Shown: piece by piece, positions 52,204-60,839 of the stretch
Layout of the letters: each line of letters begins with the position of its first letter
Position numbering within the stretch: position 1 is the first letter of the stretch
Source of the DNA: Pyrobaculum oguniense TE7
GTDB lineage: Archaea; Thermoproteota; Thermoprotei; Thermoproteales; Thermoproteaceae
DNA: 64,000 nt
Direction: 5' to 3'
Assembly (NCBI GenBank): GCA_000247545.1
Contig: CP003316.1
Coordinates: 1,025,233-1,089,232 of the forward strand
The notes under the pieces: model-generated
Databases searched by the model: none
What the model was told of the DNA's origin: nothing
What the model saw: only the letters and a program-made list of their open reading frames with translations
Position numbers and translations under genes: made by a program

Positions 52204-53546
52204 GGTTCGACCCGCGGGAGATTGGGGAGGTTCTCGAAATGCTTGTTTTTAGGGAGCTGGACATAAGGGCCGTCACGCTGAGCGTCAACACGCTCCCCGC
52301 CATCAGGCCGAATTTAAAGGACGCGCTTGACGCCCTCAGCCATTTGCTGGAGCCCTACGCGAGGCGGCTGAGGCCGGCGGCTGAGAAGGTGGCCTCTAAG
52401 CTGGGGGTTAGGATCGTGACGGTGCGCCTCGCCGTTTCGCCTACATCAATAATGCTGGAGCCGCTGGGGGACGCCAAGGCGGCTGTGGAGATCGCCGCTT
52501 TTCTGGACGAGCTGGCGGGGCGCCACGGGGTGGACATGGTGGGCGGCTTCTCGGCGTTTGTACACGGCGGGGTTTCGCGGGGGGCCGCCGCCCTTATTGA
52601 GGGGCTGGCGGAGGCGCTTAACAGCACTGAGAGGGTTGCGGGCTTTCTGAACGCGGCGTCTACCATGACTGGCATAAACTTAGAGGCTGTGAGGAGGGCG
52701 GCTCGGATTGTGCTGAGCCTCAAACCCCACGCCGCGGCGCGTTTCGCCGTTACCGCCAACCTGCCGGAGGACGTGCCTTTTATGCCCGGGGCCTACCACG
52801 GCCTCGGCCAGCCAGACGCCGTTGTGAACATAGCGGTGAGCGGCCCCGGCGTGATCGAGGCTGTGGTGAGGAGCCTTCCCGACGCGGACGTTAGGACTCT
52901 TCACGACGCTATTAAGAGGGCGGCGTTTAAGATCACCAGGCTGGGGGAGCTGGTGGGCCGCGAAGTGGCGAAGGAGCTCGGCGTGGCGTTCGGCGCCGTG
53001 GACTTGAGCGTGGCGCCTTCGCCTAAGGTGGGGGACTCGGTGGCTGCTGTGCTAGAGGCGATGGGCCTACCGAGGGTGGGCGCGCCTGGGTCCGTCTTCG
53101 CCCTCGCCCTCTTTACAGACGCCGTGAAGAAGGGCGGCGCCATGGCGGCTTCCACCATAGGTGGGCTGAGCGGCGCGTTTATACCGGTAAGCGAAGACGC
53201 GGTGATGTCCCAAGCCGCGGCGGAGGGGGCGATCACTCTGGACGGCCTCAAGGCCATGGCCGCGGTGTGCAACACTGGGCTGGACATGGTGGGCATACCC
53301 GCCGACGTGGGGCCCGACGTCGTGGCCGCGATAATTGCGGACGTGATGGCGCTAGCAGTCCACTTGGACAAGCCCCTTGGGGTTAGGCTCATCCCAGTGC
53401 CTGGGGCTAGGCCGGGCGACATCTACGACCTCGGCGGCCTATACGGCAGAGTGGCCGTGGTGGACGCATCGCGCTATTCTAAAATACCGCTGGTGGCGAG
53501 GCCGGGCACGGCGCCGCCGGGGGTGGAAAGGTTGAAAAAGGGGTAG
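52200..53546 (+). CDS. UPF0210 (DUF711) family protein
   Basis: 448 residues, typical UPF0210 length, with LDIRAVTLSVNTLPAIRP, GGFSAFVHGGVSRG, GLDMVGIPADVGPDVVAAII and PLGVRLIPVPGARPGD. Structurally related to glycyl-radical-type barrels but without the radical Gly motif. Coupled by an ATGA overlap to the ACT protein, which probably regulates it. Reaction not known. Confidence 0.9.
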   Translation: MRFDPREIGEVLEMLVFRELDIRAVTLSVNTLPAIRPNLKDALDALSHLLEPYARRLRPAAEKVASKLGVRIVTVRLAVSPTSIMLEPLGDAKAAVEIAAFLDELAGRHGVDMVGGFSAFVHGGVSRGAAALIEGLAEALNSTERVAGFLNAASTMTGINLEAVRRAARIVLSLKPHAAARFAVTANLPEDVPFMPGAYHGLGQPDAVVNIAVSGPGVIEAVVRSLPDADVRTLHDAIKRAAFKITRLGELVGREVAKELGVAFGAVDLSVAPSPKVGDSVAAVLEAMGLPRVGAPGSVFALALFTDAVKKGGAMAASTIGGLSGAFIPVSEDAVMSQAAAEGAITLDGLKAMAAVCNTGLDMVGIPADVGPDVVAAIIADVMALAVHLDKPLGVRLIPVPGARPGDIYDLGGLYGRVAVVDASRYSKIPLVARPGTAPPGVERLKKG

Positions 53547-53558
53547 CCAAAGTGGGAA

Positions 53559-54698
53559 ATGCCAATTGAGGTGGCCGCCGCGCCTAACGTAGACGCCGAG
53601 ACGCGGGAGGAGTACAGATCCCTCTACCGAAAAATCCTGGGCGGCCTTGGGGAGGAGGCGAATTTCATAGTGGTTTTGACCGGGGGCTCAGAGCCCGAGA
53701 TCCTAGCCGCCGCCGGGGACTACAACATCATCCTCGCGTGGCCCCACTACAACTCCCTCCCAGCCGCGCTTGAGGCCTCCGCGGCGCTTAAGGAGGCGGG
53801 GAGGTTCGCCCACGTAGTCCAGCTGGAGGGGCCAGGTGCGGAGCCGCCTAGAGACAAGCTGGAGAGGCTCCTCCGGGTGGTGGACCTCTTGAGGAGGCCG
53901 CCCAGGCTCGGGCTTGTGGGGTCGCCTAATAGGTGGCTTGTGGCCTCGTGGCTGAGGGGCAAGCCGGACGTAGTTATCGACGAGGGGGAGGTCTACGCCC
54001 GCAGCGTGGAGAGGGACGGGGCGGACGTCGCCGAGAGGCTTGTGAAAGGCGCAGAGCGAAGCGACTTCTCGGCCCGGGATCTAGCTCCCATAGCCGCGTA
54101 TGCCAAGGCCCTGGCAGAGCGCGCCTCGGGGCTCGACGGAATCACCCTGGGCTGCTGGTGCTTCGATTTCGAAGAGGTTAGGAAGAGGGGGTGGACGCCC
54201 TGCATCTCCCTGGCCCTCCTCAACGACTGGGGGGTAACGGCCACGTGCGAGGGGGATGTGAGGGCTCTCTACTCCGCCGTGGTGTTGAGGCGCCTCTCCG
54301 GGAGGCCGAGTTGGATTAGCAACGTGAATAAGATATACGACTGGGGCCTCTTGTTGACGCACGACGGGGCGCCGCCAAGCTTTGGCAAATACGCAGTGGT
54401 CCCCCGCATGGCTACCAAAGCCGCCGCGGCGCTTAGGGTAACGGTGGAGCCGGGGAGGCCGGCCACCTTGCTGAGGGTTTCAGGAGACTTGAAAAGGGCG
54501 CTTCTGCTGAGGGGGGTCACGGCGGAGGGGGAGAGGGTAGAGGCGTGTAGCACCCAGATCGCTGTTAGGCTCACCGTGGGGTCTGGGAGGGACGTCTTGA
54601 GGGCTGGGCTCGGCAACCACTTAGCCTTCGTCCTCGACGACGTTTACGAAGAGGCTAGGCTCTACCTGGAGCATCTAGGGGCTCAGGTCATCCCCTAG
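53559..54698 (+). CDS. L-fucose/L-arabinose isomerase-like protein
   Basis: 379 residues. The two-domain plan and GCWCFDFEEVRKRGWTP then CISLALLNDWGVTATCEGDV match the FucI/AraA superfamily, with the presumed metal ligands in the Glu/Asp-rich central part. Unlike true fucose isomerases it is about 150-200 residues shorter. Twelve bases after the UPF0210 stop, so likely the third gene of that operon. Substrate unknown. Confidence 0.72.
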   Translation: MPIEVAAAPNVDAETREEYRSLYRKILGGLGEEANFIVVLTGGSEPEILAAAGDYNIILAWPHYNSLPAALEASAALKEAGRFAHVVQLEGPGAEPPRDKLERLLRVVDLLRRPPRLGLVGSPNRWLVASWLRGKPDVVIDEGEVYARSVERDGADVAERLVKGAERSDFSARDLAPIAAYAKALAERASGLDGITLGCWCFDFEEVRKRGWTPCISLALLNDWGVTATCEGDVRALYSAVVLRRLSGRPSWISNVNKIYDWGLLLTHDGAPPSFGKYAVVPRMATKAAAALRVTVEPGRPATLLRVSGDLKRALLLRGVTAEGERVEACSTQIAVRLTVGSGRDVLRAGLGNHLAFVLDDVYEEARLYLEHLGAQVIP

Positions 54699-55608
54699 CC
54701 TGGGCTCTCCCGGTGATAAACGCCACCATCTCCGCCACCTCGCGGTAGAAGTCGGGGCTGGGGGTGTATTTTAGAAGCTTGCTCATCTTCTCGCAACTAA
54801 ACCGGCGGCCCAGGAAGGGGATGTGTTTTTTCAAGTCGCGCGGCGCCGCGATCTTGAGTAGAGCCGTAGGTATCGGCAGGTGGAGGGCCCTTTTCCCAAG
54901 CGCCTTTTCTATGGCTAGGACGAAGTCAGATAGCCTCCTCGCCTCGCACTCCGTGGCGAAGAAGTACTCCCTGGACAGCGCGGCGGATATCTTGACCACC
55001 TTGGCCAGCTCCCGTGCCGATATTGAGGAGACGGCGGCGTTGATCATCGGCGCTATCCCCCTTTTCACCATGCCGGTGAGGGTTACCCACTCGGGGTGGT
55101 CGTTGAAGCGGCCGTACACCAAGACTGGCCTTACGATGACCCAGTCGGCGAAGCACTGGGCCACGGCCAGCTCCCCCTCCGCCTTCCACTTGTCGAAGTC
55201 CGAGACCGGGGATATCCCCTCAAGGTGGCGGCCCTCCTCCGTGATGACCTCCCCCGCGGGCCCCCTTACCGTCGCTGCCGAGATGTGAACGATCTTCCCG
55301 CTCCACCCCGCCCGCCTCGCCGCGTCGCACAGCTTTTTCGGAAACTCGGCGTTCGCCTCCCTAATAGCCTCCGGCGGCCCGAAGTACTCCCCAACGAGGT
55401 TCACGACCACGTCCGGCTTTACCTTCTCAAGCGGCGAGGCGGGGTCTACGTACTCCACCAGCCTCGCGTACTGCGACACAAACGAGGCGATGCGGGGCCT
55501 TCTCTGCGGCGACCCCGGCCTGTGCGCCACATAGACCTCCTCCCCGGCCAGCTCCTCTACGATGTTCGCACCTATAAACCCGAGCCCACCATACAGCAGA
55601 TACCTCAC
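54688..55608 (-). CDS. Extended SDR epimerase-like protein lacking the catalytic Tyr
   Basis: 306 residues. NAD(P) motif GGLGFIG (7-13), then HISAATVRG, and where YxxxK is expected it has FDKWK (in VSDFDKWKAEGELAV), so Tyr is Phe. ND-UFA9-like and other non-catalytic extended SDRs show such loss. GTG start chosen 18-25 bases from the TATA region shared with the divergent secreted gene; a frame opening upstream would cross it. Convergent with the isomerase-like gene, 11-base overlap. Confidence 0.8.
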   Translation of the reverse strand: MRYLLYGGLGFIGANIVEELAGEEVYVAHRPGSPQRRPRIASFVSQYARLVEYVDPASPLEKVKPDVVVNLVGEYFGPPEAIREANAEFPKKLCDAARRAGWSGKIVHISAATVRGPAGEVITEEGRHLEGISPVSDFDKWKAEGELAVAQCFADWVIVRPVLVYGRFNDHPEWVTLTGMVKRGIAPMINAAVSSISARELAKVVKISAALSREYFFATECEARRLSDFVLAIEKALGKRALHLPIPTALLKIAAPRDLKKHIPFLGRRFSCEKMSKLLKYTPSPDFYREVAEMVAFITGRAQARG

Positions 55609-55622
55609 ACCGGCTGAACCCG

Positions 55623-55637
55623 TTTTAAACTTAAATC
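55623..55637. promoter_or_regulatory. Overlapping divergent TATA elements
   Basis: TTTTAAAC and CTTAAATC overlap. The latter is centred 23.5 bases before the ATG at 55657, and either can serve the GTG at 55608 on the other strand. Confidence 0.5.
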
Positions 55638-55656
55638 TTTGTACTAAGAAGCGCAC

Positions 55657-56283
55657 ATGCGCGTAGCCGCCGTTGCGGCGCTTATCCTCGCAGTCGTCGC
55701 CACCGCCGGCTTGGAGGTTAGGGACTGGAACGACCGGCCCCTTACATACGGAACGGTGGCGGTGTACGACGGGGGGCGCCTCGTCGCGATCACGTATGTA
55801 ATAAACGGCGCCGCGGCCTACGGCCTCCCCTGGAGGCCGTGGTACACGCTGAGGGTGGCCTGGGGCGTGGCCGCTCTAGACGAGCTTGCGTCTGGCCGTG
55901 TGATTTGGATATATGACAGCTCCGTGGCGAGGGACGTAGCCGAGCTGGGGGCTCCAACCTCTGGTAAGGTCAGAACCTGGGCGTTTCCAGTTACCATAAC
56001 GGTTAGGGACCGCTGGGGGAGGCCCCTCGCGGGTTGCTACGCCAAGGTGGTGGACGCCTTGACGGGGGGGAGGTGGCTCAGTGTCTTCGCCACCACCGCC
56101 TCCGACGGGTCAGTATCCCTCTTCCAGGCCCCCGCCACCGACTACTATGTCTACGTCTACTGCGGCCAGATCATGGCGGCCACAGCCAAGTTTTCCATAC
56201 AACGGGGCTCCCCCGCCACGGCGTGGAATTATGAAATCACAGTAGACTACATAGAGACGGTAAAAGTATCCAACGCGCCCTAA
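55657..56283 (+). CDS. Exported beta-domain protein
   Basis: 208 residues: signal peptide (VAAVAALILAVVATAG), then two carboxypeptidase-regulatory-like or Ig-like beta modules (LEVRDWNDRPLTYGTVAVYD and PVTITVRDRWGRPLAGCYAKVV), each opening with a V-x-D-x-x-G/D-x-P-L turn. Probably a surface protein. Leaderless ATG. Function unknown. Confidence 0.75.
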   Translation: MRVAAVAALILAVVATAGLEVRDWNDRPLTYGTVAVYDGGRLVAITYVINGAAAYGLPWRPWYTLRVAWGVAALDELASGRVIWIYDSSVARDVAELGAPTSGKVRTWAFPVTITVRDRWGRPLAGCYAKVVDALTGGRWLSVFATTASDGSVSLFQAPATDYYVYVYCGQIMAATAKFSIQRGSPATAWNYEITVDYIETVKVSNAP

Positions 56284-56289
56284 AAGCCG

Positions 56290-57294
56290 CTATGTCCCCT
56301 CGAGCGCCCTCCTTACCGCTTCCCGGTGAAGGGGGGTCTGCCAAGCGACGCGGCTGCCGATTCCCAACTCTAAGTCCTTCTCCGGAGGCACCTCGCCAGC
56401 CCAGAACCACGGATCTCTCTCCGGCAAGAAGTACATAATAAGGTTTTTAGCCTCAAGCTCCTCTATCAACTGCATAGGCGCTTCGGGGCTCCACAAGACG
56501 TCCGGATCTTCCACCGCCTTCTTGAGCCAAGGCCGCCACTTCTCAATAAAGCCGGGGACGAGCCCCCTCCCCTTGATAAGTCTCCCCACGACCCTGTTAA
56601 CGTCCCACCCAGCCTCGTAGAGCTCGCCCAGTAGCTTGGGGTTGCCGCCGGTGATGCGCCAAACCTCCTCAAAGAGCGGCTTCTCTCCGGGAATTTGGTC
56701 AAAAAGCTGGCGAAACCCCTCCCTCGGCATGTTCCACATGGGGGTGAGATAGGCCCACCTATGCCTCCCGATCTCCCTTTTGGTAACACCCTCACTTGTG
56801 GCAATAACGGCAACCACCCTCTCGTAGCTAGCAGGCGGGTACTCTATTAGGTTCAACAAGGCTTTTACATAGGCAACAGCCTCACCTAGGCCAATAGCTT
56901 GAAACACGTCGTCTGCCAAGACGGCCACCTTCCCCCTCCTCCTCCTTATCAACTCCTTGGCCAAGACAATGGCGAGAGACGCCAGCTTGACCTTAGCCTC
57001 CCCCAACACCTCGGCCGCCGCCTCGGCAAGCCTCTTCGCGACCTCCTTCACGTCCGTATAAGCCTCGAAATACGTGTTAAGAGGATCAACGTAGATGACG
57101 TGGTAACCCAGCTCCTTGAGCAAGACCGCGCTCTGGCGAAGCCAAGCCGTCTTCCCACAGCCCTCAGGACCAAACACCACCTCAACTACGCCCATCCCCC
57201 TATCAGCCCACTCCTCCATCCTCCTAAGAGCCTGCTCCCGGTCAGCAAACTCTACCTGAAGACTCGACGTCAGCCTCAGCCTTATCCTCTCCAC
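56290..57294 (-). CDS. Archaeal STAND-type ATPase
   Basis: 334 residues of the archaeal ATPase (Arch_ATPase/MNS) family: FADREQALRRMEEWADRG, Walker A GPEGCGKT, Walker B VAVLADDVFQ, sensor YERVVAVIATSEG and the ITGGNPKLLGELYE motif. A winged-helix-like tail follows. Family members are expanded in Thermoproteales; roles are unclear but related STAND ATPases act in signalling and defence. The GTG is 22 bases from the centre of TATTTAAG; a start at 57333 would overlap the promoter. Confidence 0.85.
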   Translation of the reverse strand: MERIRLRLTSSLQVEFADREQALRRMEEWADRGMGVVEVVFGPEGCGKTAWLRQSAVLLKELGYHVIYVDPLNTYFEAYTDVKEVAKRLAEAAAEVLGEAKVKLASLAIVLAKELIRRRRGKVAVLADDVFQAIGLGEAVAYVKALLNLIEYPPASYERVVAVIATSEGVTKREIGRHRWAYLTPMWNMPREGFRQLFDQIPGEKPLFEEVWRITGGNPKLLGELYEAGWDVNRVVGRLIKGRGLVPGFIEKWRPWLKKAVEDPDVLWSPEAPMQLIEELEAKNLIMYFLPERDPWFWAGEVPPEKDLELGIGSRVAWQTPLHREAVRRALEGT

Positions 57295-57512
57295 ACGCCT
57301 ATTCAGGGCGATGCTTAAATACTTGTCACCCACATCGGCGACACACGCCGTGCCGCCGGACCCGCGACCCTCAGCACAGCTTAGCCTCTATCAACTTCAA
57401 ACCCACCGACGGCAACTCCCTACGCTAATCCCGGCACCGAGCCGCATAAACCCCGCGGCACGTCGCAACACTTGACAGAGCAGACCGCGGCCAGCCCATG
57501 CCGGCATGCAAA

Positions 57513-57625
57513 GCCCATAAAAAACGCCGGATAGGGCCGGAGCCATATGCACCGCGGAGCTACATCGCCCTAAATCGCCGCCGGTAGCTCTTAACGGCGG
57601 CTTGGCCCGGCGGTGCAATTGCTGA
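57513..57625 (-). ncRNA. Candidate structured RNA, minus strand
   Basis: Around one symmetric centre lie two nested perfect stems, 57549-57555/57610-57616 (GCACCGC/GCGGTGC) and 57557-57563/57584-57590 (GAGCTAC/GTAGCTC), with an alternative GCCGCC/GGCGGC pairing. On the minus strand a TATA-like GATTTTAGG lies about 25 bases before, and a CCGG hairpin followed by T6 (57524-57519) would end the transcript. The T6 complement could instead be a plus-strand TATA. Size and hairpin recall Pyrobaculum guide RNAs, but no guide target or k-turn was identified. Confidence 0.4.
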
Positions 57626-57654
57626 GATCCCGGCGGGTAAACGGCCTAAAATCC

Positions 57655-57670
57655 CAGCGCCGCGGCGCTG
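57655..57670. repeat. Perfect 16-bp GC palindrome
   Basis: CAGCGCCGCGGCGCTG is fully self-complementary and lies just upstream of the candidate minus-strand RNA promoter, in the 390-base gene-free gap 57334-57724. Could be a protein site or a cruciform; also pairs to a hairpin in RNA. Confidence 0.5.
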
Positions 57671-57724
57671 ATACACCGCCCACAGAGCCGAGTCCCGCGC
57701 CAGAAACCTACGCTCCAATGCCAG

Positions 57725-58048
57725 CTACGGCTCAATCTTAATCCAGTACTTCGAGATCTCTTTATAGAAGCTGGAGCCCAGCCGTTCTTCGAACTCTCCC
57801 GGCGTGAGGGCAATAACGTCGAAGCCGATGTCGGGTGGCAGCAAGGCCCTTACTGCCGCCACTCTGTCGAGATAGCCCACCCCCTCAAAGCGCTTTGACA
57901 CCACCACGATGTCGACGTCGCTATCCAGCACGAAGTCGCCACGGGCGTAGCTACCAAAGAGGTAAACAACAGCGCCTAGCTCCTGTGCTAGGCGCCTCAG
58001 CTCTCCCAAAACCCTCTCACGGATCTCCCAAAGCCTTTGCGACCTCAT
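57725..58048 (-). CDS. MNT nucleotidyltransferase (module 2)
   Basis: 107 residues with GSYARGDFVLDSDVDIVVVS (GS plus DxD intact) and IGFDVIALTPGEFEERL, the usual minimal nucleotidyltransferase. It starts three bases after the stop of the HEPN gene, so the two are coupled, with HEPN first. Predicted antitoxin that modifies or binds the HEPN partner. Confidence 0.87.
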   Translation of the reverse strand: MRSQRLWEIRERVLGELRRLAQELGAVVYLFGSYARGDFVLDSDVDIVVVSKRFEGVGYLDRVAAVRALLPPDIGFDVIALTPGEFEERLGSSFYKEISKYWIKIEP

Positions 58049-58051
58049 CCA

Positions 58052-58414
58052 CTACCACCCGCGCGTAGCCAGCGCCTCCTCGGCCTGCTCACTCGCGATC
58101 TCCTCAGAAGGCCTCACAAGCCCCGCATTTGGATACCTCGCCAAGGTATAAAAAGCTGAAAGCCTGGACAAAGCCGCCTCACCCACGCCGAGCTGAAGAT
58201 GTGCCCTAACCCGCCTGTAAAGCACCACCAAGTCCTGGCCTCTGGGATACTCCCCCAATAGGTGTAGGATAAGGGCCTTAAGCGCCTTCTCCGCCGCCTG
58301 TTGCGCAGCGAAGCACGCCCAGTTGTAGTCGCCAAGCCTCATGCTGGCCTCCACGTGGCGTAAGTCAGCCCTCGCCTCAGACAGCCAATACAAAACCTCA
58401 TCCCTCATAGGCAC
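58052..58414 (-). CDS. HEPN domain protein (module 2)
   Basis: 120 residues: WLSEARADLRHVEASMRLGDY, then the hallmark FAAQQAAEKALKALILHL and YTLARYPNAG. Family members usually show GHDL at the next helix; here it is GQDL, so the His of that position is lost and RNase activity is doubtful. GTG start with A/T-rich TTTATTTTG about 22 bases ahead; the ATG two codons later is possible. Partner MNT gene follows directly. Confidence 0.82.
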   Translation of the reverse strand: MPMRDEVLYWLSEARADLRHVEASMRLGDYNWACFAAQQAAEKALKALILHLLGEYPRGQDLVVLYRRVRAHLQLGVGEAALSRLSAFYTLARYPNAGLVRPSEEIASEQAEEALATRGW

Positions 58415-58557
58415 AACACCTCAAATTTTCACAAAATAAAAACAAAACGTCCGCCTCTCACAAGACAGCGCACACCACCTCCAACAAGCCCGGCTAAACG
58501 CCCAGCAGGCTTAGGCCAGCGCCTTCACTGTATATAAATAGGGAAGGTGGCTTGTAC

Positions 58558-58980
58558 GTGACCATGGACAAGGCGTTGTGCCTTGCCTTGCTCCAGAAGG
58601 CGTCGGAGGCCAAAAGCGCCGTCGCGGCGGCGCTTAGAATAACTTCCCGGAGTTACGATAAGCTGACAGACGAGGAGATATGGGCATTGAGATACCAGCT
58701 GATAGTGCTGGTGGAGGCACTGGCCTCCCTCTGCATGAAGCTGGCCAGAGGGGAATGGGGCGTTGTCTACACGACCTATAGGGAGTGCCTACTGGAAGCC
58801 GACAGGAGGGTGGGGGCGGGGTGCGGCGAAACACTAGGCGCCTTAGTAGGCCTGCGCAACCTCCTAGTACACAGATACTTCCAAGTAGACGACAGGAGGG
58901 TATACGACGCCGTAAAGAAGGACTTTAAATGCGTATTAGACTTTCTAGAAAAGGCGCTAAGCCATGCGTCTTGTGTATAG
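58558..58980 (+). CDS. hepT: HepT-type HEPN toxin (DUF86)
   Basis: 140 residues. The C-terminal half has LRNLLVHRYFQVDDRRVYD, in which Arg-x4-His is the RNase active site of HepT toxins, and a final KALSHASCV. GTG start 22 bases after the centre of TATATAAATA; the ATG at 58564 is an alternative. It overlaps mntA by 17 bases. In studied systems HepT cleaves RNA and is silenced by MntA adding AMP to a Tyr near the motif; the Tyr after VHR is present. Confidence 0.87.
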   Translation: MTMDKALCLALLQKASEAKSAVAAALRITSRSYDKLTDEEIWALRYQLIVLVEALASLCMKLARGEWGVVYTTYRECLLEADRRVGAGCGETLGALVGLRNLLVHRYFQVDDRRVYDAVKKDFKCVLDFLEKALSHASCV

Positions 58981-59335
58981 AATCGACGTCGAGACCGCGC
59001 TGGAGAGGATAAGGCCAATACTCTCCAAGAGGAGGCTCGCCGTGCTCTTCGGCTCGGCGCTGTACAGCCAAGAAGTCCACGACATCGACATTTTGATAGA
59101 CGGCAGAGACTTAGAAGAGGCCCTCCGCCTCGCCGCTGAGTTGGAGCTCGCCATAAGAGCGCCGGCCGACGTAGTGCCGCTGGAGCTAGCCCCGCCTTGT
59201 CTCGTGGCGGAGGCGCTCGCCAAGGGGGTAATAATAACGGCAGACCCAGACTACCTAGACGGGGCGGCCTACCTCGCCGTGGGCCAGTGCCAAGACCTCC
59301 TCCTAAAGCTAAGAGAGGTCGGCATTATTCTATAA
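58964..59335 (+). CDS. mntA: MntA-type nucleotidyltransferase antitoxin
   Basis: 123 residues with GSALYSQEVHDIDILI (GS and D-x-D intact) and LAPPCLVAEALAKGV, VAVGQCQDLLLKL-like tail. Pairs with the HepT gene upstream, 17-base overlap. Lies back to back with module 2, which faces the other way. Confidence 0.85.
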   Translation: MRLVYRIDVETALERIRPILSKRRLAVLFGSALYSQEVHDIDILIDGRDLEEALRLAAELELAIRAPADVVPLELAPPCLVAEALAKGVIITADPDYLDGAAYLAVGQCQDLLLKLREVGIIL

Positions 59336-59733
59336 GCCCGTCGCAACGGCGTCAGCGCCCCGCGATGCGCCATTGGCACACGTGTACCTCCCCGAGGCGC
59401 ACAAGGCGAGCCGGGGCCCCGCCCGGAACTGCAAAACTCCGCGCATAGACCCACATAGTCACTACAGCCGGGCAAAGCGCCTATGCCCCTACCCAAGGTG
59501 CTTATCCGGCAGAGGCCCCATGACGCCAGCTCACGACCCGCCGAGCCCAAACGCGCTTCTAACTAGATAACACACTCAGTGCCGATACATATCAACGCCC
59601 CGCGGAAAAAGCCCGCCGCCTCGTCGCCCTCTTCGGGAGGATACGGCGAGAAGGCCTTCGGCTGTTATACGCCACGTGCCTACATGCCCCAGTATAGCCA
59701 AATGGAGTGTTGCAACCCACTGCTGGGCTTGAC
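59336..59733. other. Gap with faint coding relics
   Basis: About 400 bases without an intact gene. On the plus strand around 59570-59700 a 45-codon frame reads SADTYQRPAEKARRLVALFG then RIRREGLRLLYATCLHAP and stops, a likely C-terminal relic. No RNA or promoter stands out. Confidence 0.3.
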
Positions 59734-60524
59734 TTAAGGCTTCTTCTCTTTTTCTTTTTCCGCTTCTTTCTTCCTGGCTAGGCCTACCCAGATGGAGGCG
59801 TATAGGTGTAGTTTCCAGGTCTCGGGCGTTCCGTATTCGGAGCCTGCGGGCAATTTCCCTAAAAGAGCCTCCTCCAACGTGAGCTCCTTTTCGATAAGCT
59901 CCTTAAGCCTCTCCACCTCCTCCCTTGTTAACGGGTTCGCGGCGACAAGCGCCGCTATCCGCCCCCCTTAAGCAGTTCAGCCTTACCCCTCTCGATAAGG
60001 CCCTCCGCCGTTAGGTACTCCATGAAAAACTCCTGGTAGCTAGAATAGCCGGCGAGCAAGCGGTCAAGGCGCCTATCCACATACGCCCTAAGCTCTGCGA
60101 ATTTGCCATCGACATGGCTCTCCATGTCGGCAAAACGCCCGTCGACATACCTCCTCTCCTCTCCTAAACGCCCGTCGACATAGCTCTTCATATCGGCAAA
60201 GAGCTTATCCACATACCTCTTCAAATCCTCAAACCGCCCCTCCACGTACGCCCTCTCCTCCGCCAAGCGCTTGTCCACGTAGGCCCTCTCCTCAGCAAGC
60301 CTCCTATCTACATAAGCCCTCTCTTCTAAAAACTTCCCGTCGATATAGGACTTAAGGCCGGCAACTCAATTCTAGACCTCTCCTCCACCTGTAAACCTCT
60401 CGTCGATTTGTTTAAACCTCTCCTCTACCTCCTTAAACTTGCCGCCGAGCCAATACAACGCCCCGCCCAACATGCCGATAACAGTAAGAGAAGTGCCGAT
60501 AGTCGCCCAGACTATCTCTGACAT
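59734..60524 (-). pseudogene. Broken membrane-anchored coiled-coil protein
   Basis: From the ATG at 60524: a membrane helix (IVWATIGTSLTVIGMLGGAL), a helix EVEERFKQIDERF, then a stop at a frameshift. About 60 bases on, another frame carries a series of about eleven-residue repeats (YVDRRLAEERA, YVDKRLAEERA, YVEGRFEDLKR, YVDGRFADMES), a hendecad coiled coil, and a globular end AGYSSYQEFFMEYLTAEGL. At a G6 run (about 59963-59968, minus) the frame is lost again; with seven G it continues as RIAALVAANPLTREEVERLK to the TAA. So at least two or three lesions. Confidence 0.65.
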
Positions 60525-60573
60525 AGAGTTATGCTGTTTATCGGCATATAAATTTTTGCTAGGCTAGCGCTGC

Positions 60574-60816
60574 TTAGAACACTACTCTGTCTACCACAAC
60601 GGCTGGGTTCGGCTTCGATCCCTCTACACTCGCCGCGGCGTTGCAAATCTCTTCTCTAAGCGTGAATAGCTTGGGTGTAGCCGGAGGCGTGGGACCCGTT
60701 GACCCTGCCCCCACGATATAATCGCCGGGGATCGGCGGCTTAGGCTCAGCCCCCACGGCCATCACTGTGCATACAACGTGGATTCTGTTGATCATGTCCT
60801 TAATAGCCGTTAGCAC
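60574..60816 (-). CDS. 80-aa protein or fragment
   Basis: GTG frame MLTAIKDMINRIHVVCTVMA, then Pro-rich EPKPPIPGDYIVG and helical FTLREEICNAAASVE, ending PAVVVDRVVF. It reads as protein throughout. Upstream residues in the same frame (CGCAK) may belong to it. Faces away from a decayed gene on the plus strand, so it may be a remnant too. Unknown family. Confidence 0.4.
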   Translation of the reverse strand: MLTAIKDMINRIHVVCTVMAVGAEPKPPIPGDYIVGAGSTGPTPPATPKLFTLREEICNAAASVEGSKPNPAVVVDRVVF

Positions 60817-60839
60817 CTTAGCACAGCCGCACTGATCTC

